Shown piece after piece: positions 15,633 through 23,511 of a DNA stretch of 35,074 nucleotides. Position numbers and translations under genes: made by a program. Origin of the DNA: Flavobacterium branchiophilum NBRC 15030 = ATCC 35035 (GTDB lineage Bacteria > Bacteroidota > Bacteroidia > Flavobacteriales > Flavobacteriaceae); assembly GCF_002217205.1 (NCBI RefSeq), contig NZ_MUGT01000060.1, forward strand, positions 1 through 35,074. Reading direction: 5' to 3'. Under the pieces are notes generated by a model. That model made no database searches. It was not told where the DNA came from and saw nothing but the letters and a program-made list of their open reading frames with translations. Within the stretch, counting starts at the first letter, position 1. The number at the start of each line of letters is the position of its first letter.

Positions 15633-16898
15633 ATGGCAGAATATGGTAAAATATTAGTAATTGCAATGCCCATTTTTTTAACTTTAATCTTTATTGAAAA
15701 AATTTATGGCCTGATAATTAAAAATGATACTGTACCATTAATTGATACCTTATCTAGTTTAAGTTCAGGATTAATAAATACATTAAAAGATATTTTAGGA
15801 ATGTCTATTACTGTTTTGTCGTATGAATTTTTAGTTCAACACTTAGCAATTACACACTTGAGTACCAATATATATACTTATATTATTACATTTATAGTAA
15901 TAGATTTTTACGGATATTGTTCGCATCGCTGGGCTCATAGAATCAATATTTTGTGGAATTCACACGCCATACATCATAGTAGTGAAGAGTTTAATTTGGC
16001 ATGTGCCTTGCGACAGCCTTTTGCGGTTATATTCAAGTTTTATTCCTTTTTGTTGTTACCAGCGGCTCTTTTAGGTATAGATCCAAAAGTAATAGCTACC
16101 ACCATGCCTATTCATTTGTTTTTGCAATTTTGGTACCATACCAGACACATTCAAAAAATGGGTGTTTTGGAACACATCCTTGTTACCCCCTCACATCATA
16201 GGGTTCATCATGCTATAAATCCAGAATATATGGATAAAAATTTTGCACAGATTTTTATTGTTTGGGATAAATTTTTTGGTACGTTTCAGGAAGAATTAGA
16301 CCATGTTCCAGCTGTTTATGGCATTACTAGGCCCGCAAATACTTGGAATCCATTTTGGATAAATTTTCAACATTTGTGGTTATTGATACAAGATGCTTGG
16401 AGGGTACCCAGCTGGAAAGATACATTTTTGATTTGGTTTAAACCCACAGGTTGGAGACCAGCAAACTTTGATGAATTGTATCCTATTCAAAAAATAAATG
16501 ATATTTATAATTTCAAAAAATACAACACCTATTATTCTAATAAATTGGTTGTATGGAGTTCTTTTCAAATTATTTTCATTTTGTCACTTTCGAGCTATTT
16601 ATATTATTTTATTTCAGAAATTGGCCATACTAATATCTATATTTATGGCATATTTATTTTTATAAGTATTTACAGCTATACTGAATTATTAAATTGTAAC
16701 AAAAGGGTACTATTTCCTGAAATATTAAAATTTGTATTAGGTATATACGTTTTAATCCTAAACAAAAGTTGGTTTGCTGCTGAAAAATATTTTGAATATG
16801 CAACTCAATTCATGTATTTGTATTTAATAATTTCATTAGTTGCAACCTTATATTTTGTTTGGAATAACTTTGAAAAACCAAAAGATGAAAACAATTAA
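15633..16898 (+). CDS. fatty-acid-hydroxylase superfamily membrane protein, alkylglycerol monooxygenase (AGMO)-like
   Basis: 421-aa integral membrane di-iron oxygenase, often named sterol desaturase family. Histidine clusters: H98-RWA-H102, H111-AI-H114-H115, WYH169T, and H189-RV-H192-H193. The surroundings HHSSEEFNLACALRQ, TPSHHRVHHAINPEYMDKN and WDKFFGTF match what I know of animal AGMO (TMEM195), which cleaves O-alkyl glycerol ethers. The length and the extra membrane helices after residue 300 also match AGMO, unlike the 270-aa relative at 23512. Its stop overlaps the start of a lysoplasmalogenase gene, supporting an ether-lipid role. Substrate is inferred. Confidence 0.82.
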   Translation: MAEYGKILVIAMPIFLTLIFIEKIYGLIIKNDTVPLIDTLSSLSSGLINTLKDILGMSITVLSYEFLVQHLAITHLSTNIYTYIITFIVIDFYGYCSHRWAHRINILWNSHAIHHSSEEFNLACALRQPFAVIFKFYSFLLLPAALLGIDPKVIATTMPIHLFLQFWYHTRHIQKMGVLEHILVTPSHHRVHHAINPEYMDKNFAQIFIVWDKFFGTFQEELDHVPAVYGITRPANTWNPFWINFQHLWLLIQDAWRVPSWKDTFLIWFKPTGWRPANFDELYPIQKINDIYNFKKYNTYYSNKLVVWSSFQIIFILSLSSYLYYFISEIGHTNIYIYGIFIFISIYSYTELLNCNKRVLFPEILKFVLGIYVLILNKSWFAAEKYFEYATQFMYLYLIISLVATLYFVWNNFEKPKDENN

Positions 16899-17550
16899 CC
16901 TGATTCAAAAATTATTTTTTATAAATGCCGTTGTCTATTTGATATTGCTATCCATTGGATGTCCATTTGCGGCATTTTTTAAAGCATTAATTGTATTGAT
17001 ATTAATGGCAAAAGTAGCTTTTCAAGAGCCATTTCCTACAAAAAAAACAGTATTATATGCCTTGTTTTTCTCGTGGTTGGGCGATGTTTTATTAATTTTT
17101 GATACCAAATCAGCATTGTTTTTTATTTTTGGTTTAGTTGGTTTTTTAATTTCCCATGTTTTCTATTGCCTTACATTTATTCAACAAAAAAAAGCTATTG
17201 CACTACCACTAAAATTACAATTAATGGTTGCCATTTGCTTTACAATATATTTCTTTTACATTTTGTCTGTATTATATCCTTATTTAGGCACTTTAAAAAT
17301 TCCCGTAATTGTGTACGCTATGTTTTTAACTTTGATGGGATTTTTTGGCTTAAAAATCAGTTTGTATGTTTACAAAAACGATCAATTCAATATTGCAACG
17401 GGAGTTTTCTTATTTATATTTTCAGATTCAATTTTAGCTATCAATAAATTTGCAACACCAATTCAGAATGGCAATTTCATCATTATGTTGTCTTATATTT
17501 TAGCACAATATTTATTAATATCAGGAATTATAAAACAAAACAAACATTAA
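16885..17550 (+). CDS. lysoplasmalogenase (YhhN/TMEM86 family)
   Basis: 221-aa polytopic membrane protein (about eight helices) of the YhhN family, which hydrolyses the vinyl-ether bond of lysoplasmalogens. The family-typical acidic residues in membrane segments are seen in FFSWLGDVLLIF and LFIFSDSILAIN. ATG 16885 lies 14 bases inside the end of the AGMO-like gene in another frame, implying translational coupling; an earlier in-frame start at 16840 would overlap far more and adds no family sequence. Its stop overlaps that of the convergent YeeE-like gene. Function comes from the family; the bacterial substrate is unproven. Confidence 0.85.
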   Translation: MKTINLIQKLFFINAVVYLILLSIGCPFAAFFKALIVLILMAKVAFQEPFPTKKTVLYALFFSWLGDVLLIFDTKSALFFIFGLVGFLISHVFYCLTFIQQKKAIALPLKLQLMVAICFTIYFFYILSVLYPYLGTLKIPVIVYAMFLTLMGFFGLKISLYVYKNDQFNIATGVFLFIFSDSILAINKFATPIQNGNFIIMLSYILAQYLLISGIIKQNKH

Positions 17551-17960
17551 TGTGGCAATTTATCTTTGATAATACCATATAAAAAAGTACCTAAAAGTGC
17601 TCCTAAAAGTACAAACCCAACTGCTTTAAAACCTGCGCCAAGCAAAATAAATATGGGGCCTGGGCACGATCCTACTAAAGCCCAACCTAAACCAAAGATC
17701 CCTCCGCCTATCCAATATCGGTATAGTCCTTTTTCTTTATTTGGAATACTAATGGCCTCACCATCAATTGCTTTGACACCACTTTTTTTGATCCATTGCA
17801 CACCAATGATGCCTGTAAAAACGGCAACTCCAATGATACCAAACATGTGAAATGATTGAAACTGAAACATTTCATAAATTCTGTACCAAGAAACGGCTTC
17901 AGACTTTGTTAAAACAATTCCAAAAACAAAACCTACTAGCAAAAACTTTATATATTTCAT
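17547..17960 (-). CDS. YeeE/YedE-type sulfur transporter, small half (DUF6691-like)
   Basis: 137-aa membrane protein with about four helices and the signature GLGWALVGSCPGPIFILLG, including C99. It resembles one half of the TsuA/YeeE thiosulfate transporter fold, in which two pseudo-symmetric halves pass thiosulfate along conserved cysteines. The partner half is encoded at 18311-18877. Start: ATG 17960; a GTG at 17969 gives three more residues. It is the last gene of a three-gene operon, 12 nt after the cupin gene. The stop overlaps the lysoplasmalogenase stop. Family assignment is good; transported species (thiosulfate or other reduced sulfur) is inferred. Confidence 0.85.
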   Translation of the reverse strand: MKYIKFLLVGFVFGIVLTKSEAVSWYRIYEMFQFQSFHMFGIIGVAVFTGIIGVQWIKKSGVKAIDGEAISIPNKEKGLYRYWIGGGIFGLGWALVGSCPGPIFILLGAGFKAVGFVLLGALLGTFLYGIIKDKLPH

Positions 17961-17972
17961 AAAAAACACTAT

Positions 17973-18314
17973 TTATTTTAAAAAATCGCCATCAATAATT
18001 AATAAACTAACGCCATTTTTGGAAATTGAACGATGAGAACTGCTATCGTCTGAAGCAATATAAGACATTCCTTTTGTTAGACGAATTTTTTCGCCTGTTT
18101 CTAATTCGCTTTCAAATTCACCATCTAAACAATAAACAATATGTCCTTTTTGACACCAATGATCGGCCAAATAACCAGCACTATACTTTACAATTCGTAC
18201 CCTAAATCCATCAAACTGGACTGTTTTCCAATCTGAAGTACCCGTAAAACCAGGATGAAAAGTCTCTTGAATTTGAGACCAATCAATAATTTGAAAAGGT
18301 ATGTTACTCATCAT
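17973..18314 (-). CDS. small cupin protein with a DHWC motif
   Basis: 113-aa single-domain cupin. Possible metal ligands: D51-H52-W53-C54, H58, and the second cupin motif near residues 85-94 (DDSSSHRS). It matches proteins annotated as 'DHCW motif cupin fold protein'. Two ATG codons in tandem; the first overlaps the stop of the upstream YeeE-like gene as ATGA, so translation is coupled. It sits between the two halves of a split sulfur transporter, suggesting a cytoplasmic sulfur-handling or sensing role. The biochemical function is unknown. Confidence 0.75.
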   Translation of the reverse strand: MMSNIPFQIIDWSQIQETFHPGFTGTSDWKTVQFDGFRVRIVKYSAGYLADHWCQKGHIVYCLDGEFESELETGEKIRLTKGMSYIASDDSSSHRSISKNGVSLLIIDGDFLK

Positions 18315-18877
18315 GATTTAGTGAAAATTAAAGGGAGGATAAAATGTGACATGATCAAACCACCAACAAAAAAACCAATTACAGCTTTTAAAGATTGAAC
18401 TTGCAAATTGCTTAAACCAGCAATGGCATGACCCGAAGTGCAACCGCCTGCATATCGAGATCCAAAACCAATGAGCAAACCGCCTAGTAATAATATTAAT
18501 ACTTGTTTTGGATTATTTGAAAAAGATACAGAAAAAAGTGCGTCTGGTAGCAACTTGCCGTTTGGAGCCTCTATTCCCATAGCAGTTAATTGCGAAATGG
18601 TTTTAGGATTGAGCGTTACATTGTTGGGACTTTGCATAAAATGAGTAGCAAAAAATCCTCCAAACATAGTACCAATAAGTACAACCAAATTCCATTTTTG
18701 AGTTTTCCAATCAAATTTAAAAAAATCGGCACATCTACCAGCGCCAGCCATAGTACATAACGTCCTTAAATTGGACGACATACCAAAAACTTTTCCAAAA
18801 TAATTTAAAAGTAGCATGATTATTGCAATCAAAAAACCCGATATAGCCCAATGCCATGTTTCAAAAAGTAAATTCAT
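18311..18877 (-). CDS. YeeE/YedE-type sulfur transporter, large half
   Basis: 188-aa membrane protein with about five helices. Signatures LRTLCTMAGAGRCADFF (C41, C49) and GSRYAGGCTSGHAIAGL (C146) are those of the YeeE/YedE family; the cysteines are the expected relay residues for thiosulfate. First gene of the operon, with the DHWC cupin and the small half downstream. Start ATG 18877 is favoured because a -7 element (18892-18899) lies 14 nt upstream and the 31 residues before it in the open frame are not family-like. Likely imports thiosulfate or a related sulfur species; inference from family. Confidence 0.85.
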   Translation of the reverse strand: MNLLFETWHWAISGFLIAIIMLLLNYFGKVFGMSSNLRTLCTMAGAGRCADFFKFDWKTQKWNLVVLIGTMFGGFFATHFMQSPNNVTLNPKTISQLTAMGIEAPNGKLLPDALFSVSFSNNPKQVLILLLGGLLIGFGSRYAGGCTSGHAIAGLSNLQVQSLKAVIGFFVGGLIMSHFILPLIFTKS

Positions 18878-18891
18878 ATTGTTTTTTGAGC

Positions 18892-18899
18892 CAAAAGTA
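18892..18899 (-). promoter_or_regulatory. -7 element of the YeeE/cupin operon
   Basis: Minus-strand TACTTTTG, 14 nt upstream of ATG 18877. It fixes that ATG rather than one at 18970 as the start. Confidence 0.45.
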
Positions 18900-19058
18900 T
18901 TAAATTTAGTTACTAAAAACCTATTTTTATTAATAATTTTGCAACCCTTTCTAATTTTAATTTTTGACATCAGCTAGAACAACTTGTTTTTTGCAAACCA
19001 ATACCAATAAACAAAAAACGTAAATACACAATAATTATAACCATTAAATATTACATAA

Positions 19059-19523
19059 ATGAATAAAATTAAATACTTTTTATTAATAATTATAAATTTT
19101 AGCATACTTTCTTGTATAAGTACCAAATCAACATTGAAAAATGTAGATCCAAATGCCATGAAACCTAAAATTACGAAACAATACGTTTTTGAATTAACCG
19201 CTGTGAGTAATGATGATAGGTATGGTTATGACAAAGATTTTCCAATCAATGTATTTTACCAAAACACCAACAACGAAGAATTGAATCATAAAAGGTATTT
19301 GAACGCTTTATGTGGGCCCAATGGCGAAAAAATAAGCTATACAAAAACAGGAATTTGCTGTCCATTTCCAACAAAAAACGATAAAACAGGAGCTGGATTT
19401 ATAAGTGTATATGAAATTACTTATGAAGGTATCAAAAAGCCCCTCATTTTATACCTCAATCATTATGAAAAAGGGGCACTTTTGGCACCAAAAGGATTAA
19501 ATATTGCTTCTAAATTTCAATAA
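19059..19523 (+). CDS. small lipoprotein of unknown function upstream of kdsA
   Basis: 154-aa predicted lipoprotein: signal peptide with lipobox ILSC (C19), then a periplasmic domain with conserved-looking YGYDKDFPINV, LNALCGPNGEKI, GICCPFPT and YEVTYEG-like segments (cysteines at about 85 and 98-99). I recall related Bacteroidota proteins carrying the name 2-dehydro-3-deoxyphosphooctonate aldolase, probably copied from the neighbouring kdsA; nothing here looks like an aldolase. Function unknown. kdsA follows after 101 nt with its own promoter element. Confidence 0.75.
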   Translation: MNKIKYFLLIIINFSILSCISTKSTLKNVDPNAMKPKITKQYVFELTAVSNDDRYGYDKDFPINVFYQNTNNEELNHKRYLNALCGPNGEKISYTKTGICCPFPTKNDKTGAGFISVYEITYEGIKKPLILYLNHYEKGALLAPKGLNIASKFQ

Positions 19524-19587
19524 AATAAAACTCCTACAATATTTTCTAAAAAATGACAAAAGTCATTAATAATAAAAAAGGGATGCT

Positions 19588-19595
19588 TACCTTTG
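19588..19595 (+). promoter_or_regulatory. -7 element for kdsA, with an upstream inverted repeat
   Basis: TACCTTTG, 29 nt before the kdsA ATG. A perfect inverted repeat AATGAC-AAAA-GTCATT lies at 19552-19567, where the -33 region would be; it may be a protein site or chance. Confidence 0.45.
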
Positions 19596-19624
19596 CCAAA
19601 AAAATTCAACTAATTGCATAAAAG

Positions 19625-20443
19625 ATGAATATAAATAATATCCCCCAAATCAAACATACAGAAAGCGGACAGTTTTTTGTATTGGCCGGTCCGTGTGCTA
19701 TCGAAGGAGAGGAAATGGCAATGAAAATTGCAGAAAGATTAGTTACTATAACTAATAATTTACAAATTCCATTTGTTTTTAAAGGATCTTTCAAAAAAGC
19801 CAACAGATCAAGAATTGATAGTTTTTCTGGCATTGGCGACGAAAAAGCACTTAAAATTCTTCGGAAAGTATCGGAAAGTTTTCAAGTTCCAACCATTACA
19901 GACATCCATACCAATGAAGATGCTGCAAAAGCAGCTGCCTATGTAGATGTGTTGCAAATACCCGCATTTTTAGTAAGACAAACCGACCTTGTGGTTGCTG
20001 CCGCTCAAACAGGTAAAACCGTCAATTTGAAAAAAGGGCAATTTATGAGCCCCGAGAGCATGAAACATGCCGTTCAAAAAGTATTAGATTGCCACAATGA
20101 TAATATTATGGTTACAGACAGAGGTAGTATGTTTGGCTATCAGGATATGATTGTCGATTTTAGAGGCATCCCTACCATGCAACAATATGCAACTACTGTT
20201 TTAGATGTAACCCATTCCTTACAACAACCCAATCAGATGGCTGGTGTTACAGGAGGCCGACCAGACATGATAGAAACTATTGCAAAAGCGGGCATAGCGG
20301 TTGGTGTAGATGGCATTTTTATAGAAACCCATTTTGATCCAGCAAATGCAAAAAGTGATGGTGCCAATATGTTGCACTTGGACTATTTTGAAGACTTAAT
20401 GAAAAAATTAGTCGCCATCAGACAAACTATTAATCAATTTTAA
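19625..20443 (+). CDS. kdsA: 3-deoxy-8-phosphooctulonate synthase
   Basis: 272-aa TIM-barrel synthase condensing phosphoenolpyruvate and arabinose 5-phosphate to KDO 8-phosphate for lipopolysaccharide inner core. Motifs: VLAGPCAIEGEE (about 19-30), FKGSFKKANRSR (about 52-63), MVTDRGSMFGY and the C-terminal DGIFIETHFDPANAKSDG. Length is normal. Start ATG 19625 follows a -7 element at 19588-19595. An outer-membrane protein gene follows 7 nt later. Confidence 0.96.
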   Translation: MNINNIPQIKHTESGQFFVLAGPCAIEGEEMAMKIAERLVTITNNLQIPFVFKGSFKKANRSRIDSFSGIGDEKALKILRKVSESFQVPTITDIHTNEDAAKAAAYVDVLQIPAFLVRQTDLVVAAAQTGKTVNLKKGQFMSPESMKHAVQKVLDCHNDNIMVTDRGSMFGYQDMIVDFRGIPTMQQYATTVLDVTHSLQQPNQMAGVTGGRPDMIETIAKAGIAVGVDGIFIETHFDPANAKSDGANMLHLDYFEDLMKKLVAIRQTINQF

Positions 20444-20450
20444 AAAAATA

Positions 20451-21284
20451 ATGAAAAAAATAGCAGCTATATCTCTTTTGTTTTTAGAGATATGTAATAT
20501 TTATGCACAGGATGTAAAATCAAACACATACACTGCTCACAATAAAGGTAAATTTTTTATATTTTGGGGAGGAAATAGAGAAAGTTACTCCAAATCTGAC
20601 ATACATTTTACAGGGAAAGATTATGATTTTACCTTGTCAAATGTGGCCGCCATAGACAAACCCAAAGGGTGGCATGTTGATTATATCAACCCAGGTAGAA
20701 TGACCATTCCACAAACCAATTTTAGAATGGGCTATTTTATCAACGATCATTATAACATTTCTATTGGTGTAGATCACATGAAATATGTAATGGAACAAAA
20801 CCAAAGTGTGGCCATAAACGGTACATATCCAGCAAGTTACAACGGAAATCAAATCAATAACGGTATCGTTAATTTGGCAGATGAAAAATTCTTAACCTTT
20901 GAACATACAGACGGATTGAACTATGTAAATACTGAATTTTCGAGAGTTGATGATGTGTCAAAATATTTACATCTTACAAACACAGATACATTTCAAGTCA
21001 ATATAACAGAAGGCGTTGGAGCTGGTGTTTTATATCCTAAAACCAATACTATGCTTATGGGCAAAGCCAGACATGATGATTTTCATATATCTGGTTACGG
21101 ATTATCAGCAAAAGCGGGGCTTAATTTAACTTTTTACAAGCATTTCTTTATACAAGCAGAGTTAAAAGGAGGCTATATCAACATGCCCGATGTTAAAACA
21201 ACTTTTGAAAACGAAGACAAAGCCTCACAGCATTTTTGGTTTTTGCAAAGAATCATTGCTTTTGGTGGTATTTTCAAACTCTAA
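20451..21284 (+). CDS. putative outer-membrane beta-barrel protein
   Basis: 277-aa exported protein: signal peptide with a likely cleavage after IYAQ (about residue 20), then alternating aromatic/polar strands (GKFFIFWGGN, NFRMGYFINDHYNISIGVD, the late segments SAKAGLNLTFYKHFFIQAELKGG, split here by family logic) and a terminal phenylalanine-rich strand ending GGIFKL, all typical of an outer-membrane barrel. No specific family recognised. It lies 7 nt after kdsA and is probably co-transcribed, which fits an envelope role. Terminator follows at 21331. Confidence 0.7.
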   Translation: MKKIAAISLLFLEICNIYAQDVKSNTYTAHNKGKFFIFWGGNRESYSKSDIHFTGKDYDFTLSNVAAIDKPKGWHVDYINPGRMTIPQTNFRMGYFINDHYNISIGVDHMKYVMEQNQSVAINGTYPASYNGNQINNGIVNLADEKFLTFEHTDGLNYVNTEFSRVDDVSKYLHLTNTDTFQVNITEGVGAGVLYPKTNTMLMGKARHDDFHISGYGLSAKAGLNLTFYKHFFIQAELKGGYINMPDVKTTFENEDKASQHFWFLQRIIAFGGIFKL

Positions 21285-21330
21285 AACAAAACAGTCCTTT
21301 ATATTAATTTTTTTTTATAAAACAAAATAG

Positions 21331-21353
21331 CCTTCATATTTGAAGGTTTTTTT
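21331..21353 (+). terminator. terminator after the kdsA/outer-membrane protein operon
   Basis: Stem CCTTCA (21331-21336) / TGAAGG (21341-21346), 4-nt loop TATT, followed by seven T. Confidence 0.75.
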
Positions 21354-21405
21354 GCATCAATACACTTGCAATTCCATTATCTTTGTTCCCAATAAATATC
21401 AAAAT

Positions 21406-22296
21406 ATGCACAATAAAAGTTTACTTAAAGGCGTTTTTTTAGTAGGAATTGGAGCGGCAAGTTATGGCATGTTGGCAACATTTGTAAAATTAGCATACCT
21501 TGAAGGCTATACAACAGCAGAAATTACTACATCTCAATTCGTTTATGGGCTTCTTGGCGTTTGGCTTGTTGTAGCATTTCAAAACATCAAAAATGGTTCA
21601 AATACAGTTGTAGTACATACAACTGATCGGCTCAAACTCCTTCTTGCAGGCACATCACTTGGTATGACAAGTGTGTTTTATTATTTGTGTGTCAAATATA
21701 TTAATGTTTCCATTGCTATTATTTTGCTAATGCAAACCGTTTGGATAGGTGTTTTGGTAGAAATGATTGTAGAAAAAAAACGGCCATCTAATCAAAAAAT
21801 AGCTGCTGTGGTTTTGGTCTTAATAGGTACAGTGCTGGCAACCAACGTGTTAAACCATTCTATTGCATTAGATTGGCGTGGCTTGTTTTGGGGATTGCTC
21901 TCTGCCCTATCCTTTTCTACTACAATGTTTACGGCCAATAGGATAGCCAATCACTTACCCTCTGCAAAAAGAAGTTTATATATGCTTGTTGGAGGCGGTA
22001 TAGTAATCCTGTTTTTTTTAATCATAACACAAAATACTCCGTTTAATTATACTATTTTTACAAAATGGGGCATTTTATTAGCGCTGTTTGGAACCATCAT
22101 ACCACCATTATTAATGAACGTAGGATTTCCATTGACAGGTATTGGATTGGGTAGTATAGTTGCAGCATTAGAGCTGCCTGTTTCGGTATTAATGGCTTAT
22201 TTTTTGTTGCATGAAAATGTATTTTTGCTTCAATGGATAGGCATTTTATTGATAATTGTAGCCATAATTGGGATGAATATTAACTTAAAAAAATAA
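21406..22296 (+). CDS. EamA/DMT-family transporter
   Basis: 296-aa ten-helix inner-membrane protein with two EamA repeats (about 8-140 and 155-295), the drug/metabolite transporter layout. The N-terminal motif GIGAASYGMLATFVKLA and the second-half ending LPVSVLMAYFLLHENVF are typical. ATG 21406 is chosen because an upstream in-frame start at 21340 lies within the preceding terminator; a TATCTTTG -7 element at 21378-21385 is 20 nt upstream. alkB follows after 6 nt, so the two are co-transcribed. Substrate unknown. Confidence 0.85.
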   Translation: MHNKSLLKGVFLVGIGAASYGMLATFVKLAYLEGYTTAEITTSQFVYGLLGVWLVVAFQNIKNGSNTVVVHTTDRLKLLLAGTSLGMTSVFYYLCVKYINVSIAIILLMQTVWIGVLVEMIVEKKRPSNQKIAAVVLVLIGTVLATNVLNHSIALDWRGLFWGLLSALSFSTTMFTANRIANHLPSAKRSLYMLVGGGIVILFFLIITQNTPFNYTIFTKWGILLALFGTIIPPLLMNVGFPLTGIGLGSIVAALELPVSVLMAYFLLHENVFLLQWIGILLIIVAIIGMNINLKK

Positions 22297-22302
22297 AATC
22301 GG

Positions 22303-22926
22303 ATGCTTTTTATTGACGATACCCCAATGATATTTGAGCTTCCAGATGCAGACGTTACCTATTATCCTCATTTTTTTTCGGCACAAGAATCGGATTTTTT
22401 GATGGCTTATTTGCTAAAAAATATAGCATGGCAACAAGATACCATAAGGGTTTTTAACAAAACCCATTGGCAGCCTAGATTGACTGCTTTTTATGGTGAT
22501 TTGGATAAAACCTATCGGTATTCGACTATTGAAATGCAGCCCAACACCTGGGATGCTGTATTGCTTTCTGTCAAACAACGGATTGATAATCAATTGGATA
22601 CTTCATTTACCTCTGTATTGCTCAATTGGTATCGCAATGGAAAAGACAGCAATGGATGGCATGCAGATAATGAAAAAGAGTTGGGCAAAAACCCCATTAT
22701 TGCTTCGGTAAGTTTTGGAGCCACTAGGGTTTTTCAACTAAAACACCATACCATTAAGGATGCAAAATGTCAATTGAATTTAGAACATGGGAGCTTATTG
22801 GTTATGAAAGGTACTACCCAACATTTTTGGAAGCATCAAATTCCGAAAACGACAAAACCTGTTGCCGACAGAGTCAATTTGACATTTAGGATATTGTATT
22901 CAAATGACATTTTAGACCAAAAATAG
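22303..22926 (+). CDS. alkB: AlkB-type 2-oxoglutarate/Fe(II) dioxygenase (DNA/RNA alkylation repair)
   Basis: 207-aa oxidative demethylase of the AlkB family. LNWYRNGKDSNGWHADNE carries iron ligands H120 and D122; the third ligand is probably H178 in QHFWKHQI; the 2-oxoglutarate motif R190-V-N192-LTF-R196 is intact. The substrate lid PRLTAFYGD is at about 59-67. It resembles the human ALKBH2/3-like bacterial group. It is 6 nt after the EamA gene; no ada or alkA nearby, so inducibility is not evident. Confidence 0.92.
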   Translation: MLFIDDTPMIFELPDADVTYYPHFFSAQESDFLMAYLLKNIAWQQDTIRVFNKTHWQPRLTAFYGDLDKTYRYSTIEMQPNTWDAVLLSVKQRIDNQLDTSFTSVLLNWYRNGKDSNGWHADNEKELGKNPIIASVSFGATRVFQLKHHTIKDAKCQLNLEHGSLLVMKGTTQHFWKHQIPKTTKPVADRVNLTFRILYSNDILDQK

Positions 22927-23167
22927 CAATAATACACATTCAAATTTGAAATAATATAATATTTTTTTTACAAAATTAGTATAAAAATTTTTATTTTTAA
23001 TCCATGGTAATTATTTTTTCAAGAAAACTTATTTCAGCTGTTTGCTACCGTTTGGGTTTTGGTTTGAACTGAATTTTAAACTTTGAAGTGGCACTTGGTT
23101 GATGAAATTTTAAGAAAAACAATATTTGAAAACGGATTGTAGCCCAGATTGAAGTGGAAAACCCGGA

Positions 23168-23249
23168 GGTTCCAAATGGATTTTTTGTTGCTACAAAAGA
23201 GCGACCAGCGGAAGCTCCTTTTGTAGCAAACAAAAAACCTTTTGGAACC
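23168..23249. repeat. long imperfect hairpin in the alkB/hydroxylase spacer
   Basis: The 585-bp spacer 22927-23511 contains this as its main feature. A 35-nt left arm (23168-23202) pairs with a 36-nt right arm (23214-23249) around an 11-nt loop; about 33 positions match with two small bulges and few mismatches. Blocks include GGTTCC/GGAACC at the base and GCTACAAAAG/CTTTTGTAGC near the loop. Open frames on both strands across it contain similar 'FVATK'-type peptides only because it is palindromic. It is probably a genome repeat or a structured RNA. The rest of the spacer is AT-rich, with a -7 element at 23493-23500. Confidence 0.8.
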
Positions 23250-23511
23250 GAGGATTTGAAACGAAAAGCTGGATTGGCTTCTAATACCCAATATATTTAT
23301 TTGATGGTTTTGATTAGTCAATTATTTTTTCAAAAAAAGAAAACTGAAAATGAGTCCTTTTCAAAAAGTTGATTTTAGGTTTGACTTTTTTTGAGGTATG
23401 CGTACTATTAGAATGATTGATATTAAAAGGGATAATTTTTTATTGATTATATTATTTTTGAGAAAAAAAGGTGTAGATAATTAAATTTTTATTATTTTTG
23501 AAATAAAAAAC

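Noticed and set aside
18878..18970. Longer YeeE-large start at 18970
   Set aside because: The 31 extra residues are basic and not family-like, and the -7 element lies within this stretch.
23045..23372. Overlapping small open frames on both strands (62-81 codons)
   Set aside because: They arise from the long hairpin; both strands encode similar peptides, which is what a palindrome produces.
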